Positions 15,572-23,857 are shown, numbered from the stretch's first letter. The stretch: DNA of 42,515 nucleotides from SBBV01 sp036555425 (GCA_036555425.1 DATBLL010000181.1:1-42515); one strand, 5' to 3'. Notes: a model not told the origin generated them from the letters alone. Program-made: numbers and translations.

Positions 15572-18042
15572 CCATTCCAGAGCCGCTGCCGCCCGAGAAG
15601 CTCTATCGCGTCTGCGATCCGGCCGCGCTCGGCTTCAAGACGACCGACGACATTTCCGATTTCGACGAGATCCTCGGCCAGCCGCGGGCGGTCGAGGCGA
15701 TGCGCTTCGGCATCGACATCAGGCGCCAGGGCTACAACATCTTCGTGCTCGGGCCGCAGGGCGCCGGGCGCTACACGCTGATCGGCGAGTTCCTGCGCCG
15801 CACCGCCGCCGCCGAGCCCAAGCCCGACGACTGGTGCTACATCTTCAACTTCACCGAGCCGCACAAGCCCAAGGCGCTGCGCCTGCCGCCGGGCCAGGGC
15901 CTGCCGTTCCGCGCGGCGATGGCGCAGCTCGTCGACGATCTGCGCGCCTCGATCCCCGCCGCCTTCGAGGCGGAGGAGCACCAGGCGCGGCGTAATCTCA
16001 TCGAGAGCGAGCTGAAGGAGCGCCACGAGCAGGCCTTCCAGGCGCTGCGCCACGATGCGCAGCGGAAAGGCCTGGCGCTCGGTCAATCGCCGACCGGCTT
16101 CGTCTTCGTGCCGATGCGGCACGGCAAGGCGATCCCGCCCGAGGTGTTCAACGCGCTGGAGCACGCGGAGCGCGAAGCGATCACCGCCGCCATGCGCGAG
16201 ATGGAGGAGCGGCTCGAGTCGCTGCTGCGCCAATCGCAAACGTGGCAGAAGGATTCGATCGAGAAGCTCCGCGCGCTGAACCAGCAGCTCGCCCAGCGCG
16301 TCGTCGATCATCACATCGGGCCCTTGAAGGCCGAATTCGCCGCCTTTCCGGACGTGCTCGCCTATCTCAACGCGGTGCGCGACGACCTCATCAAGAACGT
16401 GCTGCGCTTCCTTAGGGCCGCCGCCGGCGGCGGGCCGCAGGCGATGGGGATCATCTCGGTCGAAGGCATAGGCGACGAGGACCCGGCGCCGTTCCGCCGC
16501 TATCAGGTCAACGTCATCGTCCACAACGGAATGACGCCGGGCGCGCCCGTCGTCTACGAGGACCTGCCCTCGGTGCCGAGCCTCATCGGCCGCGTCGAGC
16601 ACGCGGCGCAGTTCGGCCAGCTCGTCACCGACTTCACGCTGATCAAGGCGGGCTCGCTGCACAAGGCGAACGGCGGCTATCTCATCGTCGACGCGAGGAA
16701 GGTGCTGCTGCAGCCCTTCGCCTACGAGGAGCTGAAGCGCGCGCTGCAGTCGCGGCAGATCAAGATCGAATCGCTCTCGCAGCGCCTCGGCTATGCGCCG
16801 ATCTCGACGCTCGAGCCCGAGCCGATCCCGCTCGAGACCAAGGTCGTGCTCGTGGGCGAGCCGATCCTCTATTACCTCCTCTCCGCCTACGACCCCGAAT
16901 TCGCCGAGCTGTTCAAGGTCCAGGCGGAGATGTCGGACCGCATGGACAACGCGCCCGAGGCGCTCCTGAGCTACGCGCGCCTCATCGCCAAGCTGGTGCG
17001 GCGCGAAAAATTGCGCCCGTTCACCGCCGCTGCGGTGGCGCGCGTGCTCGAGCACAGCGCGCGCATGGTCGAGGACAGCGACAAGCTCTCGGCGCGCTTC
17101 GCCTATGTCCTCGACTTGCTGCGAGAAGCCGACTATTGGGCCGGCGAAGCGGGCACCAGCCACGCCGCCGTCGCGCATGTGGAGGCCGCGCATGTGGAGC
17201 AGGCGATCGCGGCGCGCATCCGCCGCGCCGACCGCATCCGCGAGGCGATGCAGGAGCAAATCGTTCGCGGCCACGTGCTGATCGACACGGCGGGCGCCAA
17301 GGCCGGGCAGGTGAACGGCCTTTCGGTGCTGCAGCTCGGCAATTTCACGTTCGGCAAGCCTTCGCGCATCTCGGCGCGCGTGCGCATGGGCCGCGGCGAG
17401 GTGGTCGACATCGAGCGCCGCGTCGAGCTGGGCGGCCCCTTGCACACCAAGGGCGTCATGATCCTGGCCGGCTATCTCGGCGCCAAATTCGCGTCCGACC
17501 GGCCGCTGGCCCTCTCGGCCACGCTCGTCTTCGAGCAGTCCTACGCGGGCGTCGACGGCGACAGCGCCTCCTCGGCCGAGCTCTACGCCCTTCTCTCCGC
17601 GCTCGCCGAGATCCCGATCAAGCAGAACTTCGCCGTCACCGGCTCGGTCAACCAGTTCGGCCAGGTGCAGGCGATCGGCGGCGTCAACGAGAAGATCGAG
17701 GGCTTCTTCGACGTCTGCGCCGCGCGCGGCATGAAGGGCGGCGAGGGCGTGCTCATCCCCGCCTCCAACGTCGTGAACCTGATGCTGCGCAAGGACGTGG
17801 TCGAGGCAGTGCGCGCCGGGCGCTTCCGCATCTATCCGGTCACGACGGTCGACGAGGGCATCGAGATCCTGACCGGGGTCGCGGCGGGCGCGGCGGGCGC
17901 CGACGGCGCCTATCCGCCCGGCACGGTGAATGCCAGCGTGGCGGCGCGGCTCGAGGCCCTCGCCGAAGCCGCGCGCCGTTTCACGATGCGCGGCGCCGTA
18001 AGCGACGGCAACGGCGAAGGCGAAGGAGAGAAGAAGAAGTGA
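15568..18042 (+). CDS. Lon-related ATP-dependent protease (LonB/AAA_32-like)
   Basis: An 824-residue protease-ATPase of the Lon-related family, not classical LonA: the N-terminal LAN domain is missing. The early P-loop-like GPQGAGRY (about 66-73) has arginine where Walker A lysine would be, so nucleotide use needs checking; this may be normal for the subfamily. A helical insertion follows (about 120-330), then AAA parts including GGYLIVDARKVLLQP. The C-terminal protease domain has Ser666 in VDGDSASSAE and Lys709 in GGVNEKIEGF, 43 residues apart as expected for the Ser-Lys dyad. It overlaps the zincin upstream and the MaoC gene downstream by 4 bp each. Confidence 0.93.
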   Translation: MTIPEPLPPEKLYRVCDPAALGFKTTDDISDFDEILGQPRAVEAMRFGIDIRRQGYNIFVLGPQGAGRYTLIGEFLRRTAAAEPKPDDWCYIFNFTEPHKPKALRLPPGQGLPFRAAMAQLVDDLRASIPAAFEAEEHQARRNLIESELKERHEQAFQALRHDAQRKGLALGQSPTGFVFVPMRHGKAIPPEVFNALEHAEREAITAAMREMEERLESLLRQSQTWQKDSIEKLRALNQQLAQRVVDHHIGPLKAEFAAFPDVLAYLNAVRDDLIKNVLRFLRAAAGGGPQAMGIISVEGIGDEDPAPFRRYQVNVIVHNGMTPGAPVVYEDLPSVPSLIGRVEHAAQFGQLVTDFTLIKAGSLHKANGGYLIVDARKVLLQPFAYEELKRALQSRQIKIESLSQRLGYAPISTLEPEPIPLETKVVLVGEPILYYLLSAYDPEFAELFKVQAEMSDRMDNAPEALLSYARLIAKLVRREKLRPFTAAAVARVLEHSARMVEDSDKLSARFAYVLDLLREADYWAGEAGTSHAAVAHVEAAHVEQAIAARIRRADRIREAMQEQIVRGHVLIDTAGAKAGQVNGLSVLQLGNFTFGKPSRISARVRMGRGEVVDIERRVELGGPLHTKGVMILAGYLGAKFASDRPLALSATLVFEQSYAGVDGDSASSAELYALLSALAEIPIKQNFAVTGSVNQFGQVQAIGGVNEKIEGFFDVCAARGMKGGEGVLIPASNVVNLMLRKDVVEAVRAGRFRIYPVTTVDEGIEILTGVAAGAAGADGAYPPGTVNASVAARLEALAEAARRFTMRGAVSDGNGEGEGEKKK

Positions 18043-18524
18043 AGCCGCGCTACTTCGAGGACTTCGCCGAGGGCGACCGCGTGGTGACCCAGGGCATCAC
18101 GCTGACCGAGGCCAACATCATCGATTTCGGCCTGCGCTTCGACCCGCAGCCGCTCCACATCGACAAGATCGCGGCCGAGCAGGGCTTCTATCACGGCCTC
18201 ATCGCGAGCGGCTGGCAGGTGGCCTCGCTCGCGTTTCGCCTGCTCTGGCAGAGCGGCTTCATCTATGGCGGCTCGCTCGGCTCGCCCGGCGTTGACGAGC
18301 TGCGCTGGCTCGTGCCGGTGCGCCCGGGCGACACGATCTTCGTCGAGGCCGCGGTCACCGGCACCCGCCTCTCGTCGAAGGGCGACCGCGGCTATGTCGG
18401 CGTCGCCTATGCGGTGAAGAACCAGAAGGGCGAAACCGTGCTGACCATGAAGGGCACCCAGATCATGGCGCTGCGCCCCTCGCGCGATCCCCGGCCGAAG
18501 ACGATGGCGGCGAGGGCGAAGTAG
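18039..18524 (+). CDS. MaoC-like dehydratase
   Basis: A 161-residue hotdog-fold protein of the MaoC family, which hydrates or dehydrates enoyl-CoA substrates. The hydratase motif has Asp35 and His40 in FDPQPLHID, followed by GLIASGWQVASLAFRLL; the mid-protein GVDELRWLVPVRPGD is also typical. It starts at GTG 18039, overlapping the Lon-like gene stop (GTGA). The close join to a protease gene is more likely a shared transcript than a shared pathway. The exact CoA substrate cannot be read from the sequence. Confidence 0.9.
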   Translation: MKPRYFEDFAEGDRVVTQGITLTEANIIDFGLRFDPQPLHIDKIAAEQGFYHGLIASGWQVASLAFRLLWQSGFIYGGSLGSPGVDELRWLVPVRPGDTIFVEAAVTGTRLSSKGDRGYVGVAYAVKNQKGETVLTMKGTQIMALRPSRDPRPKTMAARAK

Positions 18525-18590
18525 CGAGGGGTTCCGCCGCACGCCGAGTTCCGCCACTCTCCCCGCCCCCTCCCCAGTCGGAGCGAACAC

Positions 18591-18980
18591 ATGCTGAAAC
18601 GGCACAATCCGGCGACGGTGCATGCGCCGGCGGGCAAGTACAGCCACGGCGTCGAGGCGCCGGCGGGCGCGCGCCTCTTCTACGTATCGGGCCAGGTCGG
18701 CGCCAAGCCCGACGGCACGACGGCGCCGAACGAGGCCGCGCAATGCGACCAGGCCTGGGCCAACGTGAAGAACGTGCTTGCGGCCGCCGGCATGGGCATC
18801 GAGGACATCGTGAAGCTCAACGCCTATGTGACGCGCGCCGATCTCATCCCGGTGTACCGCGCGGCGCGGGACCGGGCGGTCGGCGCGGCGGCGGCGCCCG
18901 CCTCGACGCTCGTGGTCGTGGCGGCGCTGGCCAATCCCGCCTGGGTGGTGGAGATCGAATGCGTCGCGGCCAAGGCGTGA
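18591..18980 (+). CDS. RidA family protein lacking the catalytic arginine
   Basis: A 129-residue RidA/YjgF/UK114-fold protein. Family blocks are ARLFYVSGQVG, QAWANVKNVLAAAGMGIEDIV, and the C-terminal STLVVVAALANPAWVVEIE. In enamine/imine deaminases of this family a conserved arginine sits at the position here occupied by A112 in VAALANP, so classical RidA deaminase activity is unlikely. It may belong to one of the arginine-less Rid subfamilies of unknown role. It starts 66 bp after the MaoC gene and may be the last gene of that run. Confidence 0.9.
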   Translation: MLKRHNPATVHAPAGKYSHGVEAPAGARLFYVSGQVGAKPDGTTAPNEAAQCDQAWANVKNVLAAAGMGIEDIVKLNAYVTRADLIPVYRAARDRAVGAAAAPASTLVVVAALANPAWVVEIECVAAKA

Positions 18981-19041
18981 GTTACGGGAACGGCGGCACG
19001 GCTTTACCCCGTAGTAGGGCGGTTCGGGTTTGATCCGCCGC

Positions 19042-19611
19042 ATGCGTCGCCCCCTCGTCCGCCTCATGCTCCTCGGCTGCCTCGCGGCCACCCCCGCCGC
19101 CGCGCAGATGCAATCGCTGCCGCCGCCGGTCGACCTCGGCATCCGCAACATCATGCAGGACACCGACGTGTGGTGCTGGGCGGCGGTGGCGCAGCAGGTC
19201 ATCATCAAGCGGAAGGGCCGCTCGCCGCCGCAATGCGCGCTGGTCGCCATGGTGCATGGGCGCTATCCGAGCTTCTGCTGCCCGCACTACGAGCGCTGCG
19301 CGGTGGCCGGAAGCCTGCGCCAGATCCAGATCCTCATCCGCAATTTCGGCCAGCGCACCACGTCGCTGTCGCCGCCGACCGACGCGATGTCGCTTTACCG
19401 CACGCTGCGGGCGGGCCGCCCCATCATCCTCGCCATCCGCAACTCGCCCTACACCGGCCACGTCGTCGTGCTGACCGGCATGAGCTGGACCAACGGGGCC
19501 AACGGGCCGGAAGCGATTCTGCACGTCAACGATCCGCTCCAGGTGATCCCCGACCGCTTGAGCTTCCGCGCGCTGGTGCCGCGCTGGCGGGCGGCGCTGG
19601 TGGTGTATTAG
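19042..19611 (+). CDS. Secreted papain-like cysteine peptidase
   Basis: A 189-residue exported protein. The signal peptide ends at an AxA-type site near residue 21 (PAAAQ). The mature part has the papain-like triad: nucleophile C45 in DVWCWAAVAQQ, His140 in YTGHVVVLTG and Asn163/Asp164 in HVNDP. Five further cysteines in the mature part (around 65-86, including adjacent C79-C80) suggest disulfides in an extracytoplasmic setting. The C39/C70-like fold is clear, but the substrate is not. I chose ATG 19042; TTG 19030 in frame is a possible alternative. A T-rich run follows the stop. Confidence 0.85.
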   Translation: MRRPLVRLMLLGCLAATPAAAQMQSLPPPVDLGIRNIMQDTDVWCWAAVAQQVIIKRKGRSPPQCALVAMVHGRYPSFCCPHYERCAVAGSLRQIQILIRNFGQRTTSLSPPTDAMSLYRTLRAGRPIILAIRNSPYTGHVVVLTGMSWTNGANGPEAILHVNDPLQVIPDRLSFRALVPRWRAALVVY

Positions 19612-19632
19612 CCGCCAGGCCGCTATTTTTTT
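19609..19632 (+). terminator. Possible intrinsic terminator: short stem with T-run
   Basis: The stop codon of the peptidase gene is followed by a GC-rich stretch with a weak TAGC/GCTA pairing and then a run of about eight T (19625-19632). The T-run is striking in this GC-rich DNA, but the stem is poor, so this is a tentative call. Confidence 0.35.
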
Positions 19633-19703
19633 GTAAGAAATTCAATAAGTTGAAGTCCTGCCGGGGCGGCCCGGGGCGCCGCTGCGACAGCGCCGGGCGC
19701 GGG

Positions 19704-19718
19704 TAAATGTTTTGTTAA
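19704..19718 (+). promoter_or_regulatory. Candidate CtrA box upstream of kinase-HerA pair
   Basis: TAAA-N7-TTAA, one base off the CtrA full-site consensus TTAA-N7-TTAA, in an AT-rich patch 63 bp before the kinase ATG. CtrA is the master cell-cycle regulator of many alphaproteobacteria. One site of this kind can occur by chance. Confidence 0.3.
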
Positions 19719-19780
19719 TCCCGTCCATCTAATCAGCATTGCCAATCGCTTAAGCCGCGGAAATTCCGCCGGGCGGAGAC

Positions 19781-20740
19781 ATGATCCCGACCATCGCCTC
19801 CAGCGATCGCAACGGCTCGCTGCTCGCGCGCTACGTGGCGCGCATGGGGGCCCTGGTCGACCGGCGCCTGTCGCAGATCGCGCTCGAGGGCGCGCGCAAG
19901 GAAGCCGAGTCCGCCGCGCAGAACGCGATGGCCGCGAGCCGCGCCAAGACCGAGTTCCTCGCCAATATGAGCCACGAGCTGCACACTCCGCTCTCGTCGA
20001 TCATCGGCTTTGCCGAGATGATGGAGCGCGAGGTGCGGGGGCCGGTGCCGGTTTCCTACCGCGAATACGCCAAGAACATCGTCGACAGCGGGCGCCAGCT
20101 CGTCGGCATCGTCAGCGACGTGCTCGATATGTCGCAGATCGAGAACGGCAAGTACGAGCTCGCCGAGACCGAGATCGACGTCGGCGAGACGCTGACCGGC
20201 ATCTTCCGCCTGGTGCAGGGGCGCGCGGCGCAGGCCGGCCTCTTTCTCCAGGCGCGCCTGCCCAAGGACCTGCCGCGGCTCAAGGCCGATGCCAAGGCGT
20301 TCAAGCAGATCGTCATCAACCTGCTCTCCAACGCGATCAAGTTCACCAACGCTGGCGGGCGCATCTTCGTGCTGCCGGCGACGACGCCCGAGGGCGATCT
20401 TTCGCTGCGCGTCATCGATACCGGCATCGGCATCAAGCAAAGCGATCTCGCGCGCATCCTGCAGCCGTTCGAGCGCATCGGCGCGGCGCAGTCGCGCGCA
20501 AAGCCCGGCGCGGGCCTCGGCCTGTCGCTGGTCACCGCGCTGGTCGGATTGCACGGCGGCACGTTCCAGATCCAGAGCAAGGTCGGCGTCGGCACCATCG
20601 CCACCGTGATCTTCCCGCAATGGCGCCTTGCGCCCGGAGCCGCGGCCGCGCCGGACGACGCCGGCGCCCCGGCCCCATCCGCCGACACGGCCCGGCCGCC
20701 GCCGGCCCCCTCCCGCACCGCGCACGAGCGGAGAGACTGA
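19781..20740 (+). CDS. Sensorless DivJ/PleC-like histidine kinase
   Basis: A 319-residue soluble histidine kinase. After a short N-terminal helix (about 20-55) it goes directly into HisKA (H65 in ANMSHELHTPLSSIIGF) and HATPase (N-box INLLSNAIKF, boxes DTGIGI and GAGLGLSL), ending in a proline/alanine-rich tail of about 35 residues. There is no PAS, GAF or membrane segment, so it must be controlled through partners. The H-box has His68 where almost all relatives have Arg (SHELRTPL), and Ser where Asn is usual. The stop is 2 bp before the HerA-type gene's ATG, so they are co-translated. Confidence 0.9.
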   Translation: MIPTIASSDRNGSLLARYVARMGALVDRRLSQIALEGARKEAESAAQNAMAASRAKTEFLANMSHELHTPLSSIIGFAEMMEREVRGPVPVSYREYAKNIVDSGRQLVGIVSDVLDMSQIENGKYELAETEIDVGETLTGIFRLVQGRAAQAGLFLQARLPKDLPRLKADAKAFKQIVINLLSNAIKFTNAGGRIFVLPATTPEGDLSLRVIDTGIGIKQSDLARILQPFERIGAAQSRAKPGAGLGLSLVTALVGLHGGTFQIQSKVGVGTIATVIFPQWRLAPGAAAAPDDAGAPAPSADTARPPPAPSRTAHERRD

Positions 20741-20742
20741 TC

Positions 20743-22359
20743 ATGGACGGCATGGATGGATTGAAGGCCTCGGCCCAGCGCATCGGCCGCGTCGTTTCGG
20801 TCGCCGGCTGCCAGGCGGTGTGCGTGCTCGAGCGCGATGCCCGCGGCGAGGTCGCCGCCCTCCAGATCGGCGGGCTGGTCAAGACCAACATCGGCAAGTC
20901 GCAGGTTTACGGCATCGTTTCGGGCGTCAGCATTCCCGTGCCCTCGACCGGCGAGAGCGCCGACCACGAGATGAAGGTCGTGGAGCTGCTGCTGATCGGC
21001 GAAGCGACCGCGCCGGCGCCGGGCCGGGCCGCCGTCTTCCGCCGCGGCGTCTCGGTGTTCCCCGCCCTCGGCGACGCCGTCTATGCGACGAACCGCGAAG
21101 ACCTCGTCCAGGTCTACGCGCCGCCCGCGGCCGCGAACATCTCGATCGGCACGCTGCACCACGACCGGGCGGTCCACGCCCACGCCTTGGTCGACGAGCT
21201 GCTCGGCAAGCACTTCGCCGTGCTCGGCACGACCGGCGCGGGCAAGTCCTGCGCCGCCGCGGTGATCCTGCGCCAGATCGTGATCCAGAATCCGAATTCG
21301 CACATCGTGCTGCTCGATCCGCACGGCGAATATGCGCGGGCCTTCGGGCCGCGGGCCGAGGTGATCACCGCCGAAACGCTCGAGCTTCCGTTCTGGATGC
21401 TCAATTTCGAGGAAATTCTCCTCGTCCTGTTCGGGCCCGGCCTCGACCCGATCAGCCCCGAGGGCGAGATTCTGGCCGAGGTCGTGGTCGGCGCGAAGCA
21501 CGACTATGCCGGCGGCCCGCAGCAGAGCTACGAGAAGCTGTTCTCGGTCGACACGCCGGTGCCGTATCGCCTCTCGGACCTGCTCACGCGCCTCAACAAC
21601 GCGATGGGCAAGCTCGACAATACCGAGAACCTGCCGCCCTACCGCCGCATCAAACAGCGCATCCTGGCGCTGCAATACGACCCGCGCTTCGGCTTCATGT
21701 TCGGTGGCGTGCAGGTGCGCGACCGCATGGCCGCCGTCCTCGGCCGACTCTTCCGCTTGCCGACCGACGGCAAACCCATCGCCATCCTCGACCTCTCGAG
21801 CATTCCTTCGGAGGCGCTGCCGGTCGTGGTGGCGGCGGTGTGCCGCCTCGCGCACAATTTCGCGTCGTGGAGCAACCGCGCCTGCCCGATCCTGCTCGTC
21901 TGCGAGGAAGCGCACCGCTTCGGCGCGCAGGCGCCCGAGCCGGGATTCGCCATGGCCAAGCATTGGCTGACGCGCATCGCCAAGGAGGGCCGCAAATACG
22001 GGATTTCGCTCGGCGTGGTGAGCCAGCGGCCCTCGAAGCTCTCGACCGACCTTATCTCCCAGTGCAACACGATCTTCGCGATGCGGCTCTCGAACAACGA
22101 GGACCTGCAGTTCCTCTCCGGCGCGTCGGCCGACACCGCGATGGGCCTGAACGATTTCCTGCCGACGCTCCTGACCGGCGAATGCATCGCGATGGGCCAG
22201 GGCGTCACGATGCCGATCCGCATGCGCTTCCACGGCCTGCCCGAGGGCGAGCGCCCGGGCACCGGCACCGCCGCCGTGACCAAGGCATGGAACCGGCAGG
22301 CCGACAATCCCAACTTCCTCGCCAGCATCATCGCCTATTGGCGGACGCAGAAGCGCTGA
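20743..22359 (+). CDS. HerA-type (DUF87) hexameric ATPase
   Basis: A 538-residue P-loop ATPase of the HerA/FtsK superfamily, whose members form DNA-translocating hexamers. The N-terminal part (about 10-150) is a HAS-barrel-like beta domain. Walker A is GTTGAGKS (162-169), followed by LLDPHGEY (190-197); Walker B is ILLVCEEAH (383-391), and the family motif SQRPSKLSTDLISQCNT lies at 427-443. HerA usually partners the nuclease NurA or, in phage defence, SIR2 or other effectors; neither is adjacent. Here the partner is a histidine kinase 2 bp upstream. ATG 20743 is preceded by GGAGAG. What it moves or remodels is unknown. Confidence 0.92.
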   Translation: MDGMDGLKASAQRIGRVVSVAGCQAVCVLERDARGEVAALQIGGLVKTNIGKSQVYGIVSGVSIPVPSTGESADHEMKVVELLLIGEATAPAPGRAAVFRRGVSVFPALGDAVYATNREDLVQVYAPPAAANISIGTLHHDRAVHAHALVDELLGKHFAVLGTTGAGKSCAAAVILRQIVIQNPNSHIVLLDPHGEYARAFGPRAEVITAETLELPFWMLNFEEILLVLFGPGLDPISPEGEILAEVVVGAKHDYAGGPQQSYEKLFSVDTPVPYRLSDLLTRLNNAMGKLDNTENLPPYRRIKQRILALQYDPRFGFMFGGVQVRDRMAAVLGRLFRLPTDGKPIAILDLSSIPSEALPVVVAAVCRLAHNFASWSNRACPILLVCEEAHRFGAQAPEPGFAMAKHWLTRIAKEGRKYGISLGVVSQRPSKLSTDLISQCNTIFAMRLSNNEDLQFLSGASADTAMGLNDFLPTLLTGECIAMGQGVTMPIRMRFHGLPEGERPGTGTAAVTKAWNRQADNPNFLASIIAYWRTQKR

Positions 22360-22385
22360 GGCGGCGCGAGGCGCTGGCCCCGCCG

Positions 22386-22805
22386 CTATTGCCGGCTGAA
22401 GCCGCCGCTCGGGTTCTTGCAAAAGACCGTCTCGCCCGATGCGCAGGTCTTCCCCGGCCCGCACGCCCACCACGTGTAGCGAACGCACCTTCCGTAGCTG
22501 CCCGGGTAGACCTGCGTCACGTAGGTGTAGGAGCATGCGCCGCTGGGAAAGCGCGCCGCTTCCGCCGACCCGACGGCGGCATTTTCGAGGAAGCGGTGCT
22601 CGCCCGCGTCGTCGGTCATCTGCCACGGCACCGAGGAGCAGAACCCGTTCTCGAGCTCGCGCACCGCCACCTTGCGCATCAGCTCCTGCACCGTCGCGTC
22701 CTGGCCGAAGGCGCCGGTGCCGGCGCCGGCCGCGGCCAGCAGCACGCCGAGCGCGCCGAAGATGCAGACGGAAGGCGATCTCCGCCGTCTGCGAGCGTCC
22801 CTCAT
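22386..22805 (-). CDS. Secreted six-cysteine protein, copy A
   Basis: A 139-residue exported protein with a signal peptide (arginine-rich start, hydrophobic core to about 34). The mature part has six cysteines at 56, 91, 107, 115, 121 and 129, and the motif GRCVRYTWWACGPGKTCASG. The two following genes are paralogues with the same cysteine spacing. I do not recognise the family. The even number of cysteines suggests three disulfides in the periplasm or outside the cell. ATG 22805 has GGGAGG 8 nt upstream. It is the last gene of a three-gene run read on the minus strand. Confidence 0.85.
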   Translation of the reverse strand: MRDARRRRRSPSVCIFGALGVLLAAAGAGTGAFGQDATVQELMRKVAVRELENGFCSSVPWQMTDDAGEHRFLENAAVGSAEAARFPSGACSYTYVTQVYPGSYGRCVRYTWWACGPGKTCASGETVFCKNPSGGFSRQ

Positions 22806-22886
22806 GGCACGACCTCCCGCTCGAGGCGCTTCGAGTGTTCCACCCGCGCGGCCGGAGCGGCACGCGCCGCGGGGCTCTATCTCTCG

Positions 22887-23309
22887 CTACTGCCGCTTCC
22901 AATCCCCGTGTGGCATCCGGCAATCGGCGTCCGAGCCGCTGGCGCAGCCTTTGTCGGTGGCGCAGGCCCACCAGGTGTAGCGCACGCACTTGCCGGATGG
23001 GCCGCTGTAGATTTCGGTCACGCGGTCGAACTGGCAATGCGTGTTGTTCTGGAAGCGGTTGACCTTGCCGAAGCCGAGCACTGCCACGCCGAGAAAATAG
23101 ATGTAGGTTTCGCGCGTGCCGGCCGGCCAATCGGTGATCCTGGCGCAGAAGCCGTTGTCGGGCTCCTTCGCCTCGGCTTTGCGGATCAGCTCCGACACCG
23201 GATCGGGGCCCGCTTGGCCGTGCGACGGCTGCACCGCGAGCGCGGGCATCATCAGCGCGGCGGCGCAAAGCCGGCGCATCGCGCGCGCTCCGGTGTTCCG
23301 GGGATTCAT
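22887..23309 (-). CDS. Secreted six-cysteine protein, copy B
   Basis: A 140-residue exported paralogue of its two neighbours. Cysteines at 55, 92, 108, 116, 122 and 130; the core is GKCVRYTWWACATDKGCASG. An early helix-like SELIRKAEAKEPDNGFC corresponds to QELMRKVAVRELENGFC in copy A. The start at ATG 23309 has AGGAGG about 9 nt upstream and gives a signal peptide ending near SHGQ (residue 32). It lies 81 bp before copy A and 26 bp after copy C. Function unknown. Confidence 0.85.
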   Translation of the reverse strand: MNPRNTGARAMRRLCAAALMMPALAVQPSHGQAGPDPVSELIRKAEAKEPDNGFCARITDWPAGTRETYIYFLGVAVLGFGKVNRFQNNTHCQFDRVTEIYSGPSGKCVRYTWWACATDKGCASGSDADCRMPHGDWKRQ

Positions 23310-23335
23310 CGTGCCGTTCCTCCTACTTTCACGAC

Positions 23336-23755
23336 TCAAAGCTTCGTGTCCAGCCACCGTCCGTCGGCGCCCTTGCAGCTCAGCGTCGTTCCGCTGCCGC
23401 AGGTCTTCCCGACCTGGCACGCCCACCACTGGTAGCGGATGCATTTGCGGCCTTGCTGGTAATAGACGTTGGTCACCCGTGCCAACGCGCAGATCGCGGC
23501 GCCGTTGAACGTATCGCGGCTGAGCGAACCGACCACAGCGCCCTCGCGAAACGCGATATTCGTCTCGCCGCTTCCGGCCGGCCAGCCGGTGGTGGCGCAG
23601 AAGCCATCTTCGGTTTCGCCGGCCTGCACCTTGCGCATCAGTTCGCGTGTCGACGCGTCTTGGGCAAAGGCGCCGCCGGCGAACGCCCCGAGCGCCAACG
23701 CGCCGGCGCATGCGGCGGCGCGCAGCCGCCAGCCAAACGATACGAACGGTGACAT
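23336..23755 (-). CDS. Secreted six-cysteine protein, copy C
   Basis: A 139-residue exported paralogue, first of the three. Cysteines at 53, 89, 105, 113, 119 and 127; the core is RKCIRYQWWACQVGKTCGSG. The signal peptide ends near GGAFAQ (residue 32). ATG 23755 is preceded by GGGGAGGGG; the frame opens earlier (23791) but without a signal-like start. The gap to copy B is only 26 bp, so an operon C-B-A is likely. Function unknown. Confidence 0.85.
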   Translation of the reverse strand: MSPFVSFGWRLRAAACAGALALGAFAGGAFAQDASTRELMRKVQAGETEDGFCATTGWPAGSGETNIAFREGAVVGSLSRDTFNGAAICALARVTNVYYQQGRKCIRYQWWACQVGKTCGSGTTLSCKGADGRWLDTKL

Positions 23756-23857
23756 GGCCCCTCCCCTGCCGAGGTTCTGCAAGTATTTCACCGGCCCGAG
23801 GCCTTCGGCAAGCGCGCCTCATGGCCAGCGTGCGCGGGAATGCCTATGGTCGCCGCC

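Noticed and set aside
15490..17445. 651-residue minus-strand frame
   Set aside because: Shadow of the Lon-like protease gene; its composition is typical of antisense frames in GC-rich DNA.
20056..23268. 1070-residue open frame on the minus strand
   Set aside because: It is antisense to the histidine kinase and HerA genes, is arginine-rich and of low complexity, and lacks any domain. It is a by-product of high GC content.
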